Assembly (NCBI GenBank): GCA_020205615.1
Contig: CM035165.1
Location: forward strand, 83,204,005 to 83,268,004
DNA length: 64,000 bases
Direction: 5' to 3'
Source of the DNA: Panax quinquefolius
Taxonomy: Eukaryota > Streptophyta > Magnoliopsida > Apiales > Araliaceae
Position numbers and translations under genes: made by a program. The notes below the pieces were generated by a model that searched no databases, was not told where the DNA came from, and saw nothing but the letters and a program-made list of their open reading frames with translations. Below are positions 20,970-32,700 of this stretch, piece by piece; position 1 is the first letter of the stretch, and the number at the start of each line of letters is the position of its first letter.

Positions 20970-22836
20970 TGTTAGGTTTGTAATATTCATAACGCAATCA
21001 AATTGCATAAAAAGTGCGGAAGCGTGTAAAATCAGAGTTTAAAAAAATTTACAAACCATAAACCCGGATCATCCTTTATGCACAATTATTAATTAAACGA
21101 AAAGATAAAGAATAAATCATACCCTTGAAGATCGAGCTTCCTCGTACAAGTTCACCTCCAAATCCTTTCGCTCAATCTTGAATCCATGGGTTTGGTTCCT
21201 TCCTTTGATCAACGTTAGCCACCCATGTGTTTGGCCTCTAGAGGTGATCCACCAAGGAAGAAGAAAATTCAAGAAGAAGGGTGGTCAAGCTAAACCTAGT
21301 TTTTCTATCTCTACGAAAAAGGTGTACCCCAACAACTTGGAATTATTACGTAGTTGTTAAAGTCAACAACCCATCCCCCCACCCATATAAGACTCCTCTT
21401 ATTTATAGATGTGGGCAACCCATCTTAACAATTAAGGAATTGGGTTTTATTTAATTAATTAAATTCTTTTAATTAATTAAGCCCCTAATCTTATTAGGGA
21501 TAATTAATTAAACTCCTTTAATTAATTTTCCTTCCTAATCCAATTAGGAATAAATGAGAGTACTTATATTAAATTAATTCCTAAACCTTTTAGAAATTAA
21601 AATAATAATAATTGTAATAATATTAATAAGACTCCTCTTATTAATTTATATTTAATATTTCTAAAATATTAAATAATAAATATTAAGCTATTTAATTTAT
21701 TCTATCACCATAGATTAAATTAAATATACTTAACATATTATTACGATTATACCATTAACTTCTTAAATAATTATTCTTCCTTTTATGGTGTGACCCTTTA
21801 GGTTCTCCATATTAAACCCAGGTTGTGAATAAATCAATTAGAACAATTTAATCTTATTTAAATAAATAAATTAAACAATTAATTTATTTAAATAATATTT
21901 ATTCTACAATAGGATAAGCTTCCTAACGATCAACGACTTTCCGGATAATATAGATTTCAACATTAATCATTAAAGAACCTTTGAGTAAATAGTTATCAAA
22001 TAATTCAATCCTTCCACCATACAATGTCCCAATTAAATATAAGGCATTGGAATTATCTTGTAAGTCTTATTTTATTTAATTATATGTATTCTAATCTTAA
22101 ATGCACAACTCAAATAATGCAAATTAGAAACTCCTTTCTAATTTCGTTCTCGCCGCCAAGGACTACCTAGTTGTCATTTATCGAATCACATAGACATTTC
22201 TCTTCTTTTATTGTAAGTGGTAGATTCTTTATTGATCATACATTATCTCCATGTACAACTTATTATACCCAAGCATACCCTTTGATATACCCTAAGGGTC
22301 TTAAGAAATAAGTCAAAGTATAACTCATCATACACAAGATATTACGATGATCTCAAGTCCAAGGGATTACTTTGTACTACTATCACTACAGAATTCCTAT
22401 TGACAGTAAATAAAACTCCATTAGGTATTCCTTAGCTTAGCCAACGCTCGATGAACTTATTCTCTAATAAGCACCTCACATACTTGCTTTAGTGTTCCAC
22501 ACAAATGATCATGAGATCAATCATCCTCATCCAACGAGCAAGCAACGATGTACCAATCTATCCGGATTCACTAATCCCCAATTTAGTAATCCAATGATTT
22601 GGGAACTATTTTAGTTTTAAGCTTTCTAAGAATTTAGATCTCATTAGAATGATCATCATCATTATTCTAAAAGCATTGCTTAAAACTACGGGTTTATCAC
22701 ATATTATAAAACAAAGATCATGTAGATAATTAAAAGCCTTTAATAAATTAATACTTTTTTATTAATAAATGAATAAGATTGTTAAAGTATATGCTTTATC
22801 ATCAAACATGATCAAGCTTTGTGCATACTACTTTCA
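20970..22836 (-). repeat. Copia 3' LTR (1867 bp, - strand), left copy
   Basis: On the - strand it starts TGAAAGTAGTATGCACAAAG at 22836 and ends ...ACAAACCTAACA at 20970. AAGTGGGAGAT lies just upstream. It is very AT-rich, with a TATA box at 21399-21407 (TATAAATAA on the - strand). The start matches the LTR fragment at 11775-12049. Short frames in it are not supported. Confidence 0.85.
21399..21407 (-). promoter_or_regulatory. Putative TATA box of the long copia LTR
   Basis: TATAAATAA on the - strand about 430 bp from the LTR's 3' end, preceded by a GC-richer stretch. Conserved at about 57039-57047. Confidence 0.55.
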
Positions 22837-22850
22837 ATCTCCCACTTCAA
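22837..22850 (-). promoter_or_regulatory. Copia polypurine tract
   Basis: On the - strand ttgaAGTGGGAGAT directly precedes the 3' LTR start. AAGTGGGAGAT is the usual plant copia polypurine tract, and it fixes the LTR boundary and orientation. Confidence 0.85.
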
Positions 22851-25800
22851 GACTAAAGCCAATCGCTATGGTATCTTATACTCTTCTTCTTTAAGTGACG
22901 ATTATCCTGTCTTTGTTGGATAAGCTTTAGTTAATGGATATGTAATGTTGTTCACCGAGAGTCCACTATCTCTATAGTGATTTTCCATCTTCAATGATTC
23001 TAATAATCAAATGAAAGTGCCACAACACATGTTTAGATCCAAGATGAGACTTAGGAACTATTCCTAGTTCCCGTAATGAACTTTTAATCTAAACAATCAA
23101 CTCACTGCCTTCATTTATAGCTATATACTTTTTCTTTATCACTAAACCGAAGAACTCTTTCTTGTTTTGGAACCTTTCCAATTCAACGCACTAATCGCTC
23201 ATGGTAACACTTACCTTAAAGTGGATTTTTTATTCGTCAGTCTTGGTCCGTGCTGCGAAAACTGAAGTCTGTTAAGCCCTCTAGTTTAATTCGCACTCCA
23301 TCATAATATGATCACATCCTTAGTGCTGGTTAAGAATCTTTAAGATGTTTTTCATCGACTCATAATGAACTTCTCCAATAATATGATCGATCAACATCGT
23401 GTCTCGTATATTTCATTGCATACATGATAGTCACTCATGCGATCTCTCTTCTTGGAGTCTATGGGGACTATATAGAGAGATACACTCCAGCGGCTCATCA
23501 ACATGAGACATCTCTTGGAGTTTGCCATGCTAAACCACTTTAGCATCAAATGATATATCGTTCCTTGGGTTAAGTCGAGCATCCTCGTTGAATCTATCTA
23601 TATAGATTTTATCCTCATTAAGATACTCTTCCCAAATCATTCGTGGAGGAATGTTTAGACAACTTTATCTTTACTCGATTGTAGCATTGGTATGTCATTC
23701 CTTCATCCGTAGTATATCAACATATAATATTAGGAATGTCATGGCGCCCCACCGAATCCCTTTGTACACACACTCCAGGTTCATTCTTATTTTTGATAAA
23801 ATCAAACTCTTTTGATTGCCTCATCAAAACGAATGTTCCATATTTGAGAAACTTGCTTCAATCCATTTCTCTCGAAAGTGTCTACAATACTACCTCATCG
23901 TATATAACATGGATCATCATCTTCTATGATGTGCCTCATCATCATCATCTATGATGAATCCATACCTCCTAGGTATCTTTCTATTATTCCGTGATTTATT
24001 TATCTTAATTGTGGTACAATAGGTCAATCTATAGGTTCCTCTTATTTCGACTTATATAGTGTTTGTGGTTCTTGAACTCTTCAAGATCTATTATCCTCCC
24101 ACTAGCCCCTTTTTAATGATAAACACCTTTATCTTAAGGCGGTGTGTTTCAATAAAACACCTTTTGCTATGTAGGATTATAGTAAACATATGCCCTAAAC
24201 TTACTTTTTAGGATGTCCCACAAATTGTACTCTGTCAAATCTTGTCTCAAGCTTATCCTTTGAAACCTTTTCACATAAGTTGGACAACCCCTTATCTTAA
24301 CATACTTAAGATTAGGAATCCTCCACGTCCATAACTTTTATGGAGTCTTCAATGGATTTTGAGGTTACCTTTTCGTAGATATGCAAACCATTTCTAGGAC
24401 ATGATCCTAGAAGGATACCGAAATGTCCAGAAAATCATTATGGACCGCATCTACGTCCAACAAGGTATGATTTTTTTCCTTTCGTATACATCAATCAATT
24501 ATCATGATCGATGTGTCCATTATGAGAAAACCATTTGAGATGATCTGTGAAACTTATTGCATAAGTATTTATTCCTTGATCTAATCAATGAATCTTAATA
24601 CATTGCCAATTGAGTTTCACTTCAATTCTTTGAACCTTTCAAATAATTCATACTTGTATTTTGAAGAAAATGCACACATTCAACTCTTTGAATGATCATC
24701 TCCTTTTTCTTATACTAGTTTGTTCAATTTACAAAATAATTTTATGTAAGTCAAGTATACTAAATTTATTAAGTAATATTCCAGTTTCTATACAAAACAT
24801 TATTATTATAAATAAAACAACAATTGTTCTTAATTATAATATCAAAGATTTCATCATCCAACAATAAAATGGAAATAATAGTTTTTTAACAAGAATCGGA
24901 ATACAATAACAACTTATTGACTTAATAGATTTGCTCTGTAAAGTGGCAAGTGCTAAACTATAAGTTTCTATAGCTAATGCAAGAACCTTTGCTTCATTTT
25001 CCACACATAGGATTACTTATATTTGTTTAGCTTTCTCACTGCTTGGTCCTTCATAAATCTATATTTATGATAACCAAAGTCGATATCCAATATCCAAGTA
25101 GAACCTTGACTTAAAGAAAAATTTATTTTAATCATGAACAAAAGCGTATTAGAATCCTAAAACTTCACTAAGCTTCTTTGGTTAGCCTCGCAAGATGCTT
25201 CGCGCTCTTTTTCAAAGTGTCCAAAGCTTATAGCGGTGAGAAGCAAACTTCTTTGCTATCCATATCGCTTTTGTTCTTATTATCCTTTGTTTACGCCTTT
25301 CTATTTACCTTCTTTGAATCATTCTTCTTTTCGGAAGATCCTTTGGCCTCTACCAAAAGTAAGACTTGATCTTTCTTGGATTGGAAAGTGACTCTCAACA
25401 TTTATCAACATAGTTAAGCAAATCAGCTGAGGTCGATATTTAGCTTGTTCATATGAAAATTCACAACAATTGTGAAAGGAGTCCTGGAGGAGTGCAAGAT
25501 CAAATCTTGGCTCAACTCTCCATCCATGACAAAACCAGTTGTTCTAATTGATCAATCAAATTGATTATGTTAAGAACTTTTGTCTCTGTACTATAGTGCA
25601 GGTTGGCCATTCTAGATCTAAGAGCTCCTTAGATATCTCGATATCTATCGGCCCTACTTTTCTCACCATCAACTACTTGATGCAGAGTATAGTAGAAGTA
25701 TCCATAGTTTCAGGCTGACGCTGAAGCTTGTTACTCATGGATACGAGCATGATGCATTGAGCCAACTGTGCATCATCTTGCCACTTTCTAAAAGTAGCAA

Positions 25801-25973
25801 TCTCTTCCTCGAGGAGGCATTATGCGCAACCATTGCGGGGATAGGCTTATTAAAGACATAAGATTGCTTTTTGACTATGAGAACTATTCTCAAATTCTTT
25901 AACCAACTGATTTAATTGGATCTGTTAATTTAGCATCTAATATGCTTCGCAAAGTGATAGTAATTTTAGACAT
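22851..25973 (-). pseudogene. Copia gag-pol remnants (- strand, left copy)
   Basis: Gag would start at 25973 (MSKITITLRSILDA), continuing with KWQDDAQ-like text at about 25740-25800 and a CFHCNK-type zinc knuckle remnant near 25200-25250. The RT C-terminal block lies at 23391-23582 (FSMANSKR, DRMSDYH). It resembles the copia NSKKGLLPM...MSNIPYA region. RNase H end remnants fall at about 22860-23080. A hinge-like block (PRRYGFIIDDDD) is near 23930-23990. Nothing is open over more than about 60 codons, so this is an old or error-laden copy. Protease and integrase core motifs were not located. Confidence 0.75.
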
Positions 25974-26925
25974 TGTAAAATTCTCAGAAATGAATTTGTA
26001 ATTAACAACATTTTAACATACATTCTTTTATTAATTACCAAAATAATTTAGGTCTTGTTTTAAATTGGTATCTCCCACTATTTTCTTTCAAACTATATTA
26101 CCTCACTTATATAGTTCGCAAAATCTAATTAAAAGATTTGCTAGTGAGAATAAGGATCCCATTTCAAATGTATATAGCCTTGTGGTGACACAACAAACAT
26201 ATATAAATAAACAGGTAGACAACTTTTGTCAATTACATCAACTATAACTCCTTGTATTTTGCCTCTTAGATTATTTTGATCAGTGTGGTAGCACATCTCA
26301 ATCAAAATTATCCAAGTTAAGTCCGACCTAGCACTCCATATATTCAAAAAAGAAAATATCATCCTTGTGGTAAGACACACAACAAAACAATATTGCTCAA
26401 TTTCTTTATAAGCATCAAATGTGATAAATTAACATCTTAAATACTTAATACTTGCCTTGTGGTGACATAATAACAAACTCATATTAAATATTTAATACTC
26501 TATTAATTTTATCATGCTAGAAGGCTTATCGCTCGATATTCCAAATATCTTCGAACGCTTAGGACTTAATATAAAATTTGGGGGTTTGTTATTAATTTGC
26601 TCTTCATCTTGTTTAGTAGCATATGCACATATATATATAAAATACGCTATCATATTAATGAACATGCTAAGCATGTTTGCATAATATATAATATATATAG
26701 TATATTTACGCACATATAGAATACTATATTCTATCCTGATTGATTATGGACTTTTATTCTAGTTTGGTTCACTAGAGCCACCAAGTGAACTAAAGGTCAA
26801 ACCCTGTGGTGCAAGAAATAATATTTAAATATAACTATTACATTTAAATTCGGGGCTCCATTACAAACGGGTCTTGAAGCGCCTCTTGTTTCCTCGACAT
26901 CTCCAATTTTTCAAAATTTAATTCT
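25974..26925 (-). other. Copia leader, non-coding, cut by the gap
   Basis: AT-rich DNA upstream of the copia gag start. Three spaced copies of a ccttgtggtgacacaacaaa-like motif occur near 26180, 26355 and 26457. Alternating TA runs lie at 26620-26710. No primer site or LTR end is visible. Sequence stops at 26925. Confidence 0.55.
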
Positions 26926-27025
26926 NNNNNNNNNNNNNNNNNNNNNNNNNNNNNNNNNNNNNNNNNNNNNNNNNNNNNNNNNNNNNNNNNNNNNNNNNNN
27001 NNNNNNNNNNNNNNNNNNNNNNNNN
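26926..27025. other. Scaffold gap (100 N)
   Basis: Exactly 100 N, the conventional size for a gap of unknown length. The left side ends in copia leader that continues without a break in the right copy (after 62458). The right side starts in an inverted-repeat element. Order and distance of the two contigs are therefore not established by sequence. Confidence 0.98.
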
Positions 27026-27029
27026 AGAA

Positions 27030-28668
27030 TTTCATCCTCAAGTATACACCCTTTTACCATTCATATCTCGATGTTTAAACGCTCTCATCCCGCTTACTCA
27101 AAGTATTGTTAACTAACCACGATGGACCCATTCATTTTCTTTCAATTTTTTGCCAAAATGGCTAGTGTCATAATTAAATATTTAAATATTGTCAATTATA
27201 TAAATACCGTAGTTGACTTAATTAATTTGTAGAAAACATGTGAAATACTAGATTAACAAAATAAAGGGTAAAATTTCAAACAATTTGGGAATTTCATCTG
27301 TCTAATTCCATTTCATTCAATAAACCAAAATAAACAACAAATTAGAGCAACAAACCAAAGGGTCCTCTAATTCCATCTCATTTGTTCATCAAACTAAAAT
27401 AGAGTGAAAATCTCCATCTTTATCTCTTTTATTTTCATTTTGATCTTCATCTTCATTATCGATCCAAGAGGCCCCTCAATTATAGTGATTTTTTATGAAA
27501 GATGGAAGATTCAAACTCAAATCTATGATTGGTTTTTCATGAGACTAGTAAGCGATAATTTTGTGTGTGAGGTTCAGAGTCATGATCAGATTGGGGACTT
27601 TATGTTTTGGTCTGGGTTGGGTTTGTCTTTCAGCGACCTTTTGGAAGATGGAGCTTCTATATCTGGTTTCATTTTATTCGGAGCCTGAAACTGTTCTTAC
27701 CGGTGGTTTGTTTCTGTGATTTCCGATATGGAATTTGTGCTCTTATTGCCTATTTATTTCAATTTTGATTTGGTTGTTCATCGATTCTTCGGCTTTTGTT
27801 ATCCATTTTATTTGATAATGAATCATTTAGCTCCCGTGGTTTTTCGCTTTCGTGGATGGGTCTTGTTTCACGTGTTTTCAAATCTGGATATTATTATTCG
27901 ATTTGGATGTTATCTTTGATTTTTGTTTTCCCATGTTCAATTTTACTTGCTTATCTCCTATTGTGGTATCTAATTGCTTATGGGTGCTTTGAACGAACGT
28001 GTTTTGATTCCATTTGATTGGGTTTGTGTCTTCTGTTTCGTTTGTTGGAATTTATGGTGGCCACTAGTAATTTAATTGTTTATGGGTTTGATTGCTTGGG
28101 TAGATTTATCTGCTGTAACTTGTTATCGAGTCTCAAATTTAGAACCTAAATTACGGGCGATGATCGAGAGGAAGAAAATGAAGTGGGTTTGAGATTGGGC
28201 AAAATTTTGAAGATGATGAATGAATTGGGATTTTAGTTTGAGATTTTGAGCTTAAGCTTAATGGTTACAAAGGAAGAGGTTGAATGATTTTGGTATTTTG
28301 AATTTTGGATTTTTTTTGTTAGTTACATGGTAATGGGGAAGATGATAAAGATGGGGATGGAAAGGAAAAAAAATAAAATTAGTTTGTGAATTTGTAATTT
28401 ATTGTGTTAATACATATAAATGTATTACTTAGTCTAATTAATTAGGTTTAAAGGTTTTATACAACAATCGTATAAAAATCTGGTCAAATACGTATTATAC
28501 ATAGAGATCACTAGTAACACGTGGTGATTCCTACCACTTTTTCGGGTTTAAAAATACAAAGGGTGGATTATGCTTACTTAACGAGATTTGGGTAAAGCAG
28601 GATGTGAGCATTTAAATTTTGGGGTATGAATGGTAAAAGGGTGTATACTTTAGGGTTGAATTTGTAAT
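27030..28668. mobile_element. Non-autonomous element with ~100-bp terminal inverted repeats (Mutator-like?)
   Basis: 27030-27130 and 28556-28665 are imperfect reverse complements over about 100 bp, sharing agtatacacccttttaccat and later cccgctta/ccgttaactaa-like blocks. The interior (27400-28300) is T-rich with no supported ORF and resembles leader or intron DNA. No transposase is seen. Long inverted ends of this size suggest a Mutator-type element, perhaps carrying captured sequence, but the left edge may extend into the gap and no target duplication can be read. Confidence 0.6.
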
Positions 28669-29164
28669 TAACCTTTTATTTAACATAAGAAGAAAATAAA
28701 GACAAGGAAAAGAAACGTGGTCTACATTTATTACCTTAATCTATAATAATTAGATAGAACCCAATTTGAATCTTTAATTTAAATTCAATTTGGAAAAACA
28801 AGGATGGTTCAAATTCATTCTAATTTTAATTCAATGACTCTAGATTTCATCTCAATTATTCAACTTAATCTAGAGGCTCACATTTCATCTCACAAAAAAA
28901 TCCACCTGATCTCCCTTCCTCTTCCTTTCCTCTCTCTCATAATCATCCTCGGTAGTCTCCTCTTCAATCTCTTCCCTTCCCTCAAAATCGTTTCACCTCA
29001 CTTTTTCTTTTGTTCAGTATCTCTTCCTCCTCCCACGCGCATCCAAATCTCTTATTCTCTATCTCTGATTTACCCTAAATGGATAAACGAATGTGAATTC
29101 GATTTGGGACTTTTTGGGTGGAGTAAATCGAGAGATCGTGAACTGTGGAGCTTTGTGGATCAAT
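28669..29164 (+). other. Gene-leader-like, pyrimidine-rich region
   Basis: AT-rich DNA to about 28880, then a CT-rich stretch (ctcccttcctcttcctttcc and similar) to about 29070. This is the composition of plant 5' untranslated leaders. The open frame at 28804-29181 is low-complexity and not convincing as protein. It lies just upstream of the PABN-like fragment and might be its leader. Confidence 0.35.
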
Positions 29165-29520
29165 CGATTTTGTTCAAATGATGACGATGTTAAGGTATTT
29201 CCATATGGGATGTTCCCGCACCACAGTATTGAGCCGTGAAAGAAAGAATTAGATAGAAAAATTCGTATGCTTTTACTTTCTTTTGACAAGTCACGCTTAT
29301 ATTTTTTGTAAGTTCTTTAGATTTAATTTTATGATTTTCATTTTCATAAAAATTGTTTGTTCTTTATGAAAGTTAACTTTCATTACTACTTTTGTTGTTT
29401 TGATTTATTATTAACCCTTCATTTAAATTTCGCTTTGTTTATCATTTTATAGTAATAAGTGATTTGTTGATTAAATTAATAAAAGTCAAGATGAGCATGG
29501 TTAGAAAAAGTGAATCTTGT

Positions 29521-29580
<60 letters not shown>

Positions 29581-29862
29581 CTTCAAGGTTTTCAATGAGT
29601 TTTGAATCAATTAAAGATTGTTTACGCCATCGTTGATCGTGTTCTTTACATATAAGAATTGATTTTATGCGATTAAAAATCCACAAGTGTTGATTCTAAT
29701 GTAATATCCCTAATCAAGTATATGATGCATTAGATGAATGTTTTGTTTGTGTCAAGGAATTGGATGAGATGAAAAAAGATTGAAAGAGATGGAAGAGAAG
29801 GTTGTTGCTTCTCTCGAGAAATGTAGGCCAATGTTGAGAAAGAAATGGGTGTTGTTCAAGGT
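29165..29862 (+). pseudogene. Decayed fragment resembling a nuclear poly(A)-binding protein (PABN) gene
   Basis: Two blocks flank an intron-like AT-rich segment. The first (to 29184) reads NDDDVK and is followed by GTATTT, a possible splice donor. The second starts after tttgtgtcaag at about 29759 with ELDEMKK. With one frameshift it continues LKEMEE, and in another frame NVEKEMGVVQ, before a possible donor gtttaa at 29863. From memory of the family, plant PABN proteins carry DDAVKELDEMKKRLKEMEEE...VEKEMG just ahead of the RRM. A stop (TAG) sits where CAG is expected. No RRM exon was found. The match is short, so homology search is needed. Confidence 0.55.
29523..29578. repeat. (AT)n microsatellite
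   Basis: About 28 uninterrupted AT/TA dinucleotides inside the intron-like segment of the PABN-like fragment. Confidence 0.95.
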
Positions 29863-30131
29863 TTAATTTTCTTTTTTAATCGAGTTTCAAATCTTCAATT
29901 TTTTTTCTAAGTGTCTCTATAAATAGAATCACATTACGGTGAACTGTAATTAATTTTGAGAAAGTGCTATAAAGACTCTTTAATGAAAAGGAGTTGATTT
30001 GATGTAGATGTTATCTACTTAGTTGTTCCAAAGAGGTGTTGCTAATTCATGATAAGTAATGAGTTCTTTCAAAGGTTTCATTCTTAAATTTAACTATATA
30101 TCAAAATTCATCCTTTGGGTTTGATGGATTT
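29863..30131. other. Unassigned non-coding flank left of the Tat element
   Basis: AT-rich DNA after the PABN-like block, possibly intronic. It ends with ttcatcctttgggtttgatg and GATTT (30127-30131), the target duplication. The same text recurs at about 11170-11194. Confidence 0.5.
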
Positions 30132-30632
30132 TGTTAGGCCTACGATTATTTGGGCCTTTGAGTGTAATGGGCCATTAATTATGTGGCGTTATTTGGGCTT
30201 GGGCGAGTAGTGGATTTAGTGGATCAGGGGACAAAGGTTGAAGTTTTCAACTATATTTTGACTCGACTTGGGAATGAAGTGTTGGACTATGGATCCACTT
30301 CCTTAATTATAGAAGATTTGATAAGATCCTATCATGGATGGTCATTGGATGGGAACCTTAATCCGACTGGGAGAATGATTTCGACAAGGTGGGTGAGATC
30401 ATTATAAATACAAGGCACTTCATTGATTTTACGGTACATACAATGTATTTACTTTCCAATCGCCAGAGCTTTAAGCCTCCATTATTAACCTTATATCACT
30501 GTACTTATTCTCACATCGGAGCTATCTCCGGTGGCCCAAGCCATCAACCTTTTTGGTGTTTACCCATTTCTATTCGAGGATTGGATGCGCTTTGGTGTTT
30601 GGGGGCGTGGACGGATTTTGGCGTTAATATCA
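30132..30632 (+). repeat. Tat 5' LTR (about 501 bp)
   Basis: It starts TGTTAGGCC after GATTT and ends near GGCGTTAATATCA. A TATAAATA box is at about 30402-30409. It aligns end to end with the 3' LTR, with many differences, suggesting an old insertion unless sequence errors inflate them. The exact end is uncertain by a few bases. Confidence 0.85.
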
Positions 30633-31080
30633 AGGCTTAGAACGAGGGCTTTCTAGTGTTGTAATTTCTATCACATTCATCAACGCCCCTACATCGGAGA
30701 TTATGGAGAACGAGAGATAGTTTACGATGAAAAGCGACCTAATAATGGCTAGTTCTTCTCACTAGAGAATTTCTCATAAAGGATAGGCTAGGGCCATCAA
30801 AGAGTGTACATTTACGGACTTGGGCCACAAGCAGTTCCCTTAGAAGGTCTAAAGCTAGAGACCATGGTGATGTTAGGAAGAAGTTGTACTCTCCATTGAC
30901 ATGAAGGGTCCTGGTAAATATCGGAAGAGGTAGGCACACCGCCTTTAGAACCCAACGCCAAAAAGATCAGGCAGACAAGGCATCTACTCTCACGAAGATG
31001 GAAAAAGAGACCTGATAAAGCTTTGAAGGTAATCTTGTTGCAGAGGGAGGAGATTGCCAAACAGATGGTTCTTATGGCCT
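30633..31080 (+). other. Tat leader, non-coding
   Basis: No convincing frame and no recognisable tRNA primer site after the LTR. Short frames at 30739-31060 on the - strand have no family resemblance. Confidence 0.45.
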
Positions 31081-32700
31081 AATTGGAAGATGAGCTTCCG
31101 GTTATACTCAACCCAAAGAGCATGGTGTCTCCGGATAAGCGAATAAGGAGGGATGAGGATCCCAGACGGTGCAGCAAAGGTGCTTTGGAGCCGATTACAG
31201 AGATAGAAGAAGATCAGAGGTCAGACTAGAAGATCCTAAGAGGGCACCTCACCGAGGATTCTCGGGATGATGATAATGATAGCAAACAAAGAAGATTAAG
31301 GGACGACACCCAAGGGTTCAAGAGGCACCTCGCCTTGAGAATTCTCGACATAGTGAAAAGGATAGATGCCAAGCCAGTTGAGGGGTCGGACTCCGAGAAT
31401 CCCGAGAGGGCACACCTCCTGTGGAATCTCATGCACGCCAGAATGATAGACAAAGCCCATCCCCGGCAGGGAAGTTCGGATGGAAAAATCGATTCTGATC
31501 ATAAGAGGAAGGGCTCCCTGAAGGAAGTCTCTTCACAAATGGAAGGGGTAGAAGCATTAGCGGATAAATGAAGGAGCTTCAAAATAATTGGCAAAAAGAA
31601 GAGAAGGAAAGTTCGAGCAAAAGCATCTCCTTTCTCTCCGTAAATTCTTCGGGGAGAAGAGGCGGATCTCGATAAAAAGCTTCCCTATATGGAGAGTTAT
31701 GATAGCTCGGAGATCCTTATGACCACAACCAAGTGTATGATAGGTTGATGGACTATTATGATTACTCGGATGCATACAAGTGCCGGACCTTTTGTGACAA
31801 TGTTGAGGAAAGATGCGGTGTAGTGGATGGGAACCTTAGCTCCAAACTCAATTTCGCACATGGGAAGAGTTGTGCGACAAATTCCATGCATAGTTAAAAA
31901 GCAATAAAAGGAGAGAGAAAGCTCTGCTGTGGTCGTTGGCACATATCGATAATACTCTAATGAGACCCCTGGGCGATAAGAAAAGGTTCGTGGAAGCGAG
32001 AGGTTAGGTGACCGATCTCAATGATCTCTAGACTGTGGGACTATTTAAGAACGGCTTGGACATGGTGAAATCAGAAAAGTTAGTGAAGAAGCTGATGTTC
32101 AACCATCCGAAGAGCCTGGCAGAAGCATTTGAGAAGGCGGAGGACTTCATAGCAGTAAAAGAAGCCGTGAAGCGATGCAAGCGGGGCTCTTGAAAAAACC
32201 CGAGGAGAAAGATAAAGATAAGTCCATGGTAATCGGAGAAGAAGAATGGTGGTAAAAATGATCGAACCGTCTGAATCCGAAGAAATCTGATAATAATTGG
32301 GGTTCGGAAGGGGACACCCGCCTTGAGCGAGGAAGGTGAACAAGGTGTACACGAAAATTAACATCGACGAATTTTACCATTCTGGAGCAGATAAAGGACC
32401 AGCCCTACTTTGAGCAGCCTAAGGACAACCTTAAACCAAGGTTTGGGAATCCTTACAAGTATTGTGATTACCACCAGGCAGCAGAGCACGATACGAATTC
32501 CTGTTGGAATTTAAAAGACTTAATTGAAAGGAAAGTACAGAGTTGGGCGTTAGTACAATACGTGGTAGGATGAGAACCCCCGAGGGAGCAGCAAAAGAGT
32601 AGTATGCATGCTCAGACTAGTTAATCCGAACAACCGAGGCCAAACCAGTGGCGAGACACGTTGTGGATGTAATCACAATGTAAACGTTGGTAAATCATCG
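31081..32700 (+). pseudogene. Tat gag remnant
   Basis: Frames are broken, but the best parts fit Tat gag. An N-terminal block (ILDIVKRIDAKPVEGSDSEN) is open at 31335-31571. The capsid C-terminal block reads FKNGLDMVKSEKLVKKLMFN, then HPKSLAEAFEKAEDFIAVKE near 32040-32165, matching the retrotransposon gag family (PF03732) pattern of a GL...SL.E...RAE.YI..EE tail. A possible CxYCxxH-type knuckle (YCDYHQAAEHDTNSCWNLK) lies near 32455-32520. Confidence 0.7.

Larger units (their letters stand above)
1..26925 (+). repeat. Left copy of a ~27-kb direct duplication (partner 36137-62458)
   Basis: Every element from the Tat integrase fragment at position 1 to the copia leader at the gap recurs in the same order and orientation at 36137-62458. 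Anchors are the Athila-like LTR (5389 against 41517), the Tat 3' LTR (10610 against 46718), the copia LTR (12244 against 48339), the gypsy LTR (13732 against 49825) and the second copia LTR end (22836 against 58466). The spans are 26,925 and 26,322 bp. About 430 bp of the difference is one deletion in the right copy. The left copy is cut at both the window start and the N gap, so its true length is unknown. It could be a haplotig, a misassembly or a real segmental duplication. Confidence 0.95.
20970..26925 (-). mobile_element. Long-LTR copia element on the - strand (left copy, cut by the gap)
   Basis: It interrupts the gypsy integrase. From left to right: 3' LTR (20970-22836), polypurine tract, decayed pol and gag read on the - strand, and a leader that ends at the N gap. 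No 5' LTR or primer site is seen before the gap. It is the youngest visible insertion in this stack by nesting order. Confidence 0.82.

Noticed and set aside
24661..24867. + strand 68-residue hydrophobic frame
   Set aside because: Opposite strand to decayed copia pol, AT-rich, no motif.
26844..27041. - strand frame spanning the gap
   Set aside because: It reads through N bases and has no biological meaning.
27404..28017. Hydrophobic + strand frames that look like membrane proteins
   Set aside because: T-rich DNA yields Phe/Leu/Ile-rich frames by chance; several overlapping frames and no conserved domain.
28804..29181. 125-residue + strand frame as a real protein
   Set aside because: Low-complexity, Pro/Leu/Ser-rich translation of a pyrimidine-rich stretch; better explained as leader-like DNA.
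32080..32380. - strand frames in the Tat gag region
   Set aside because: The + strand carries the gag C-terminal pattern; these are shadows.
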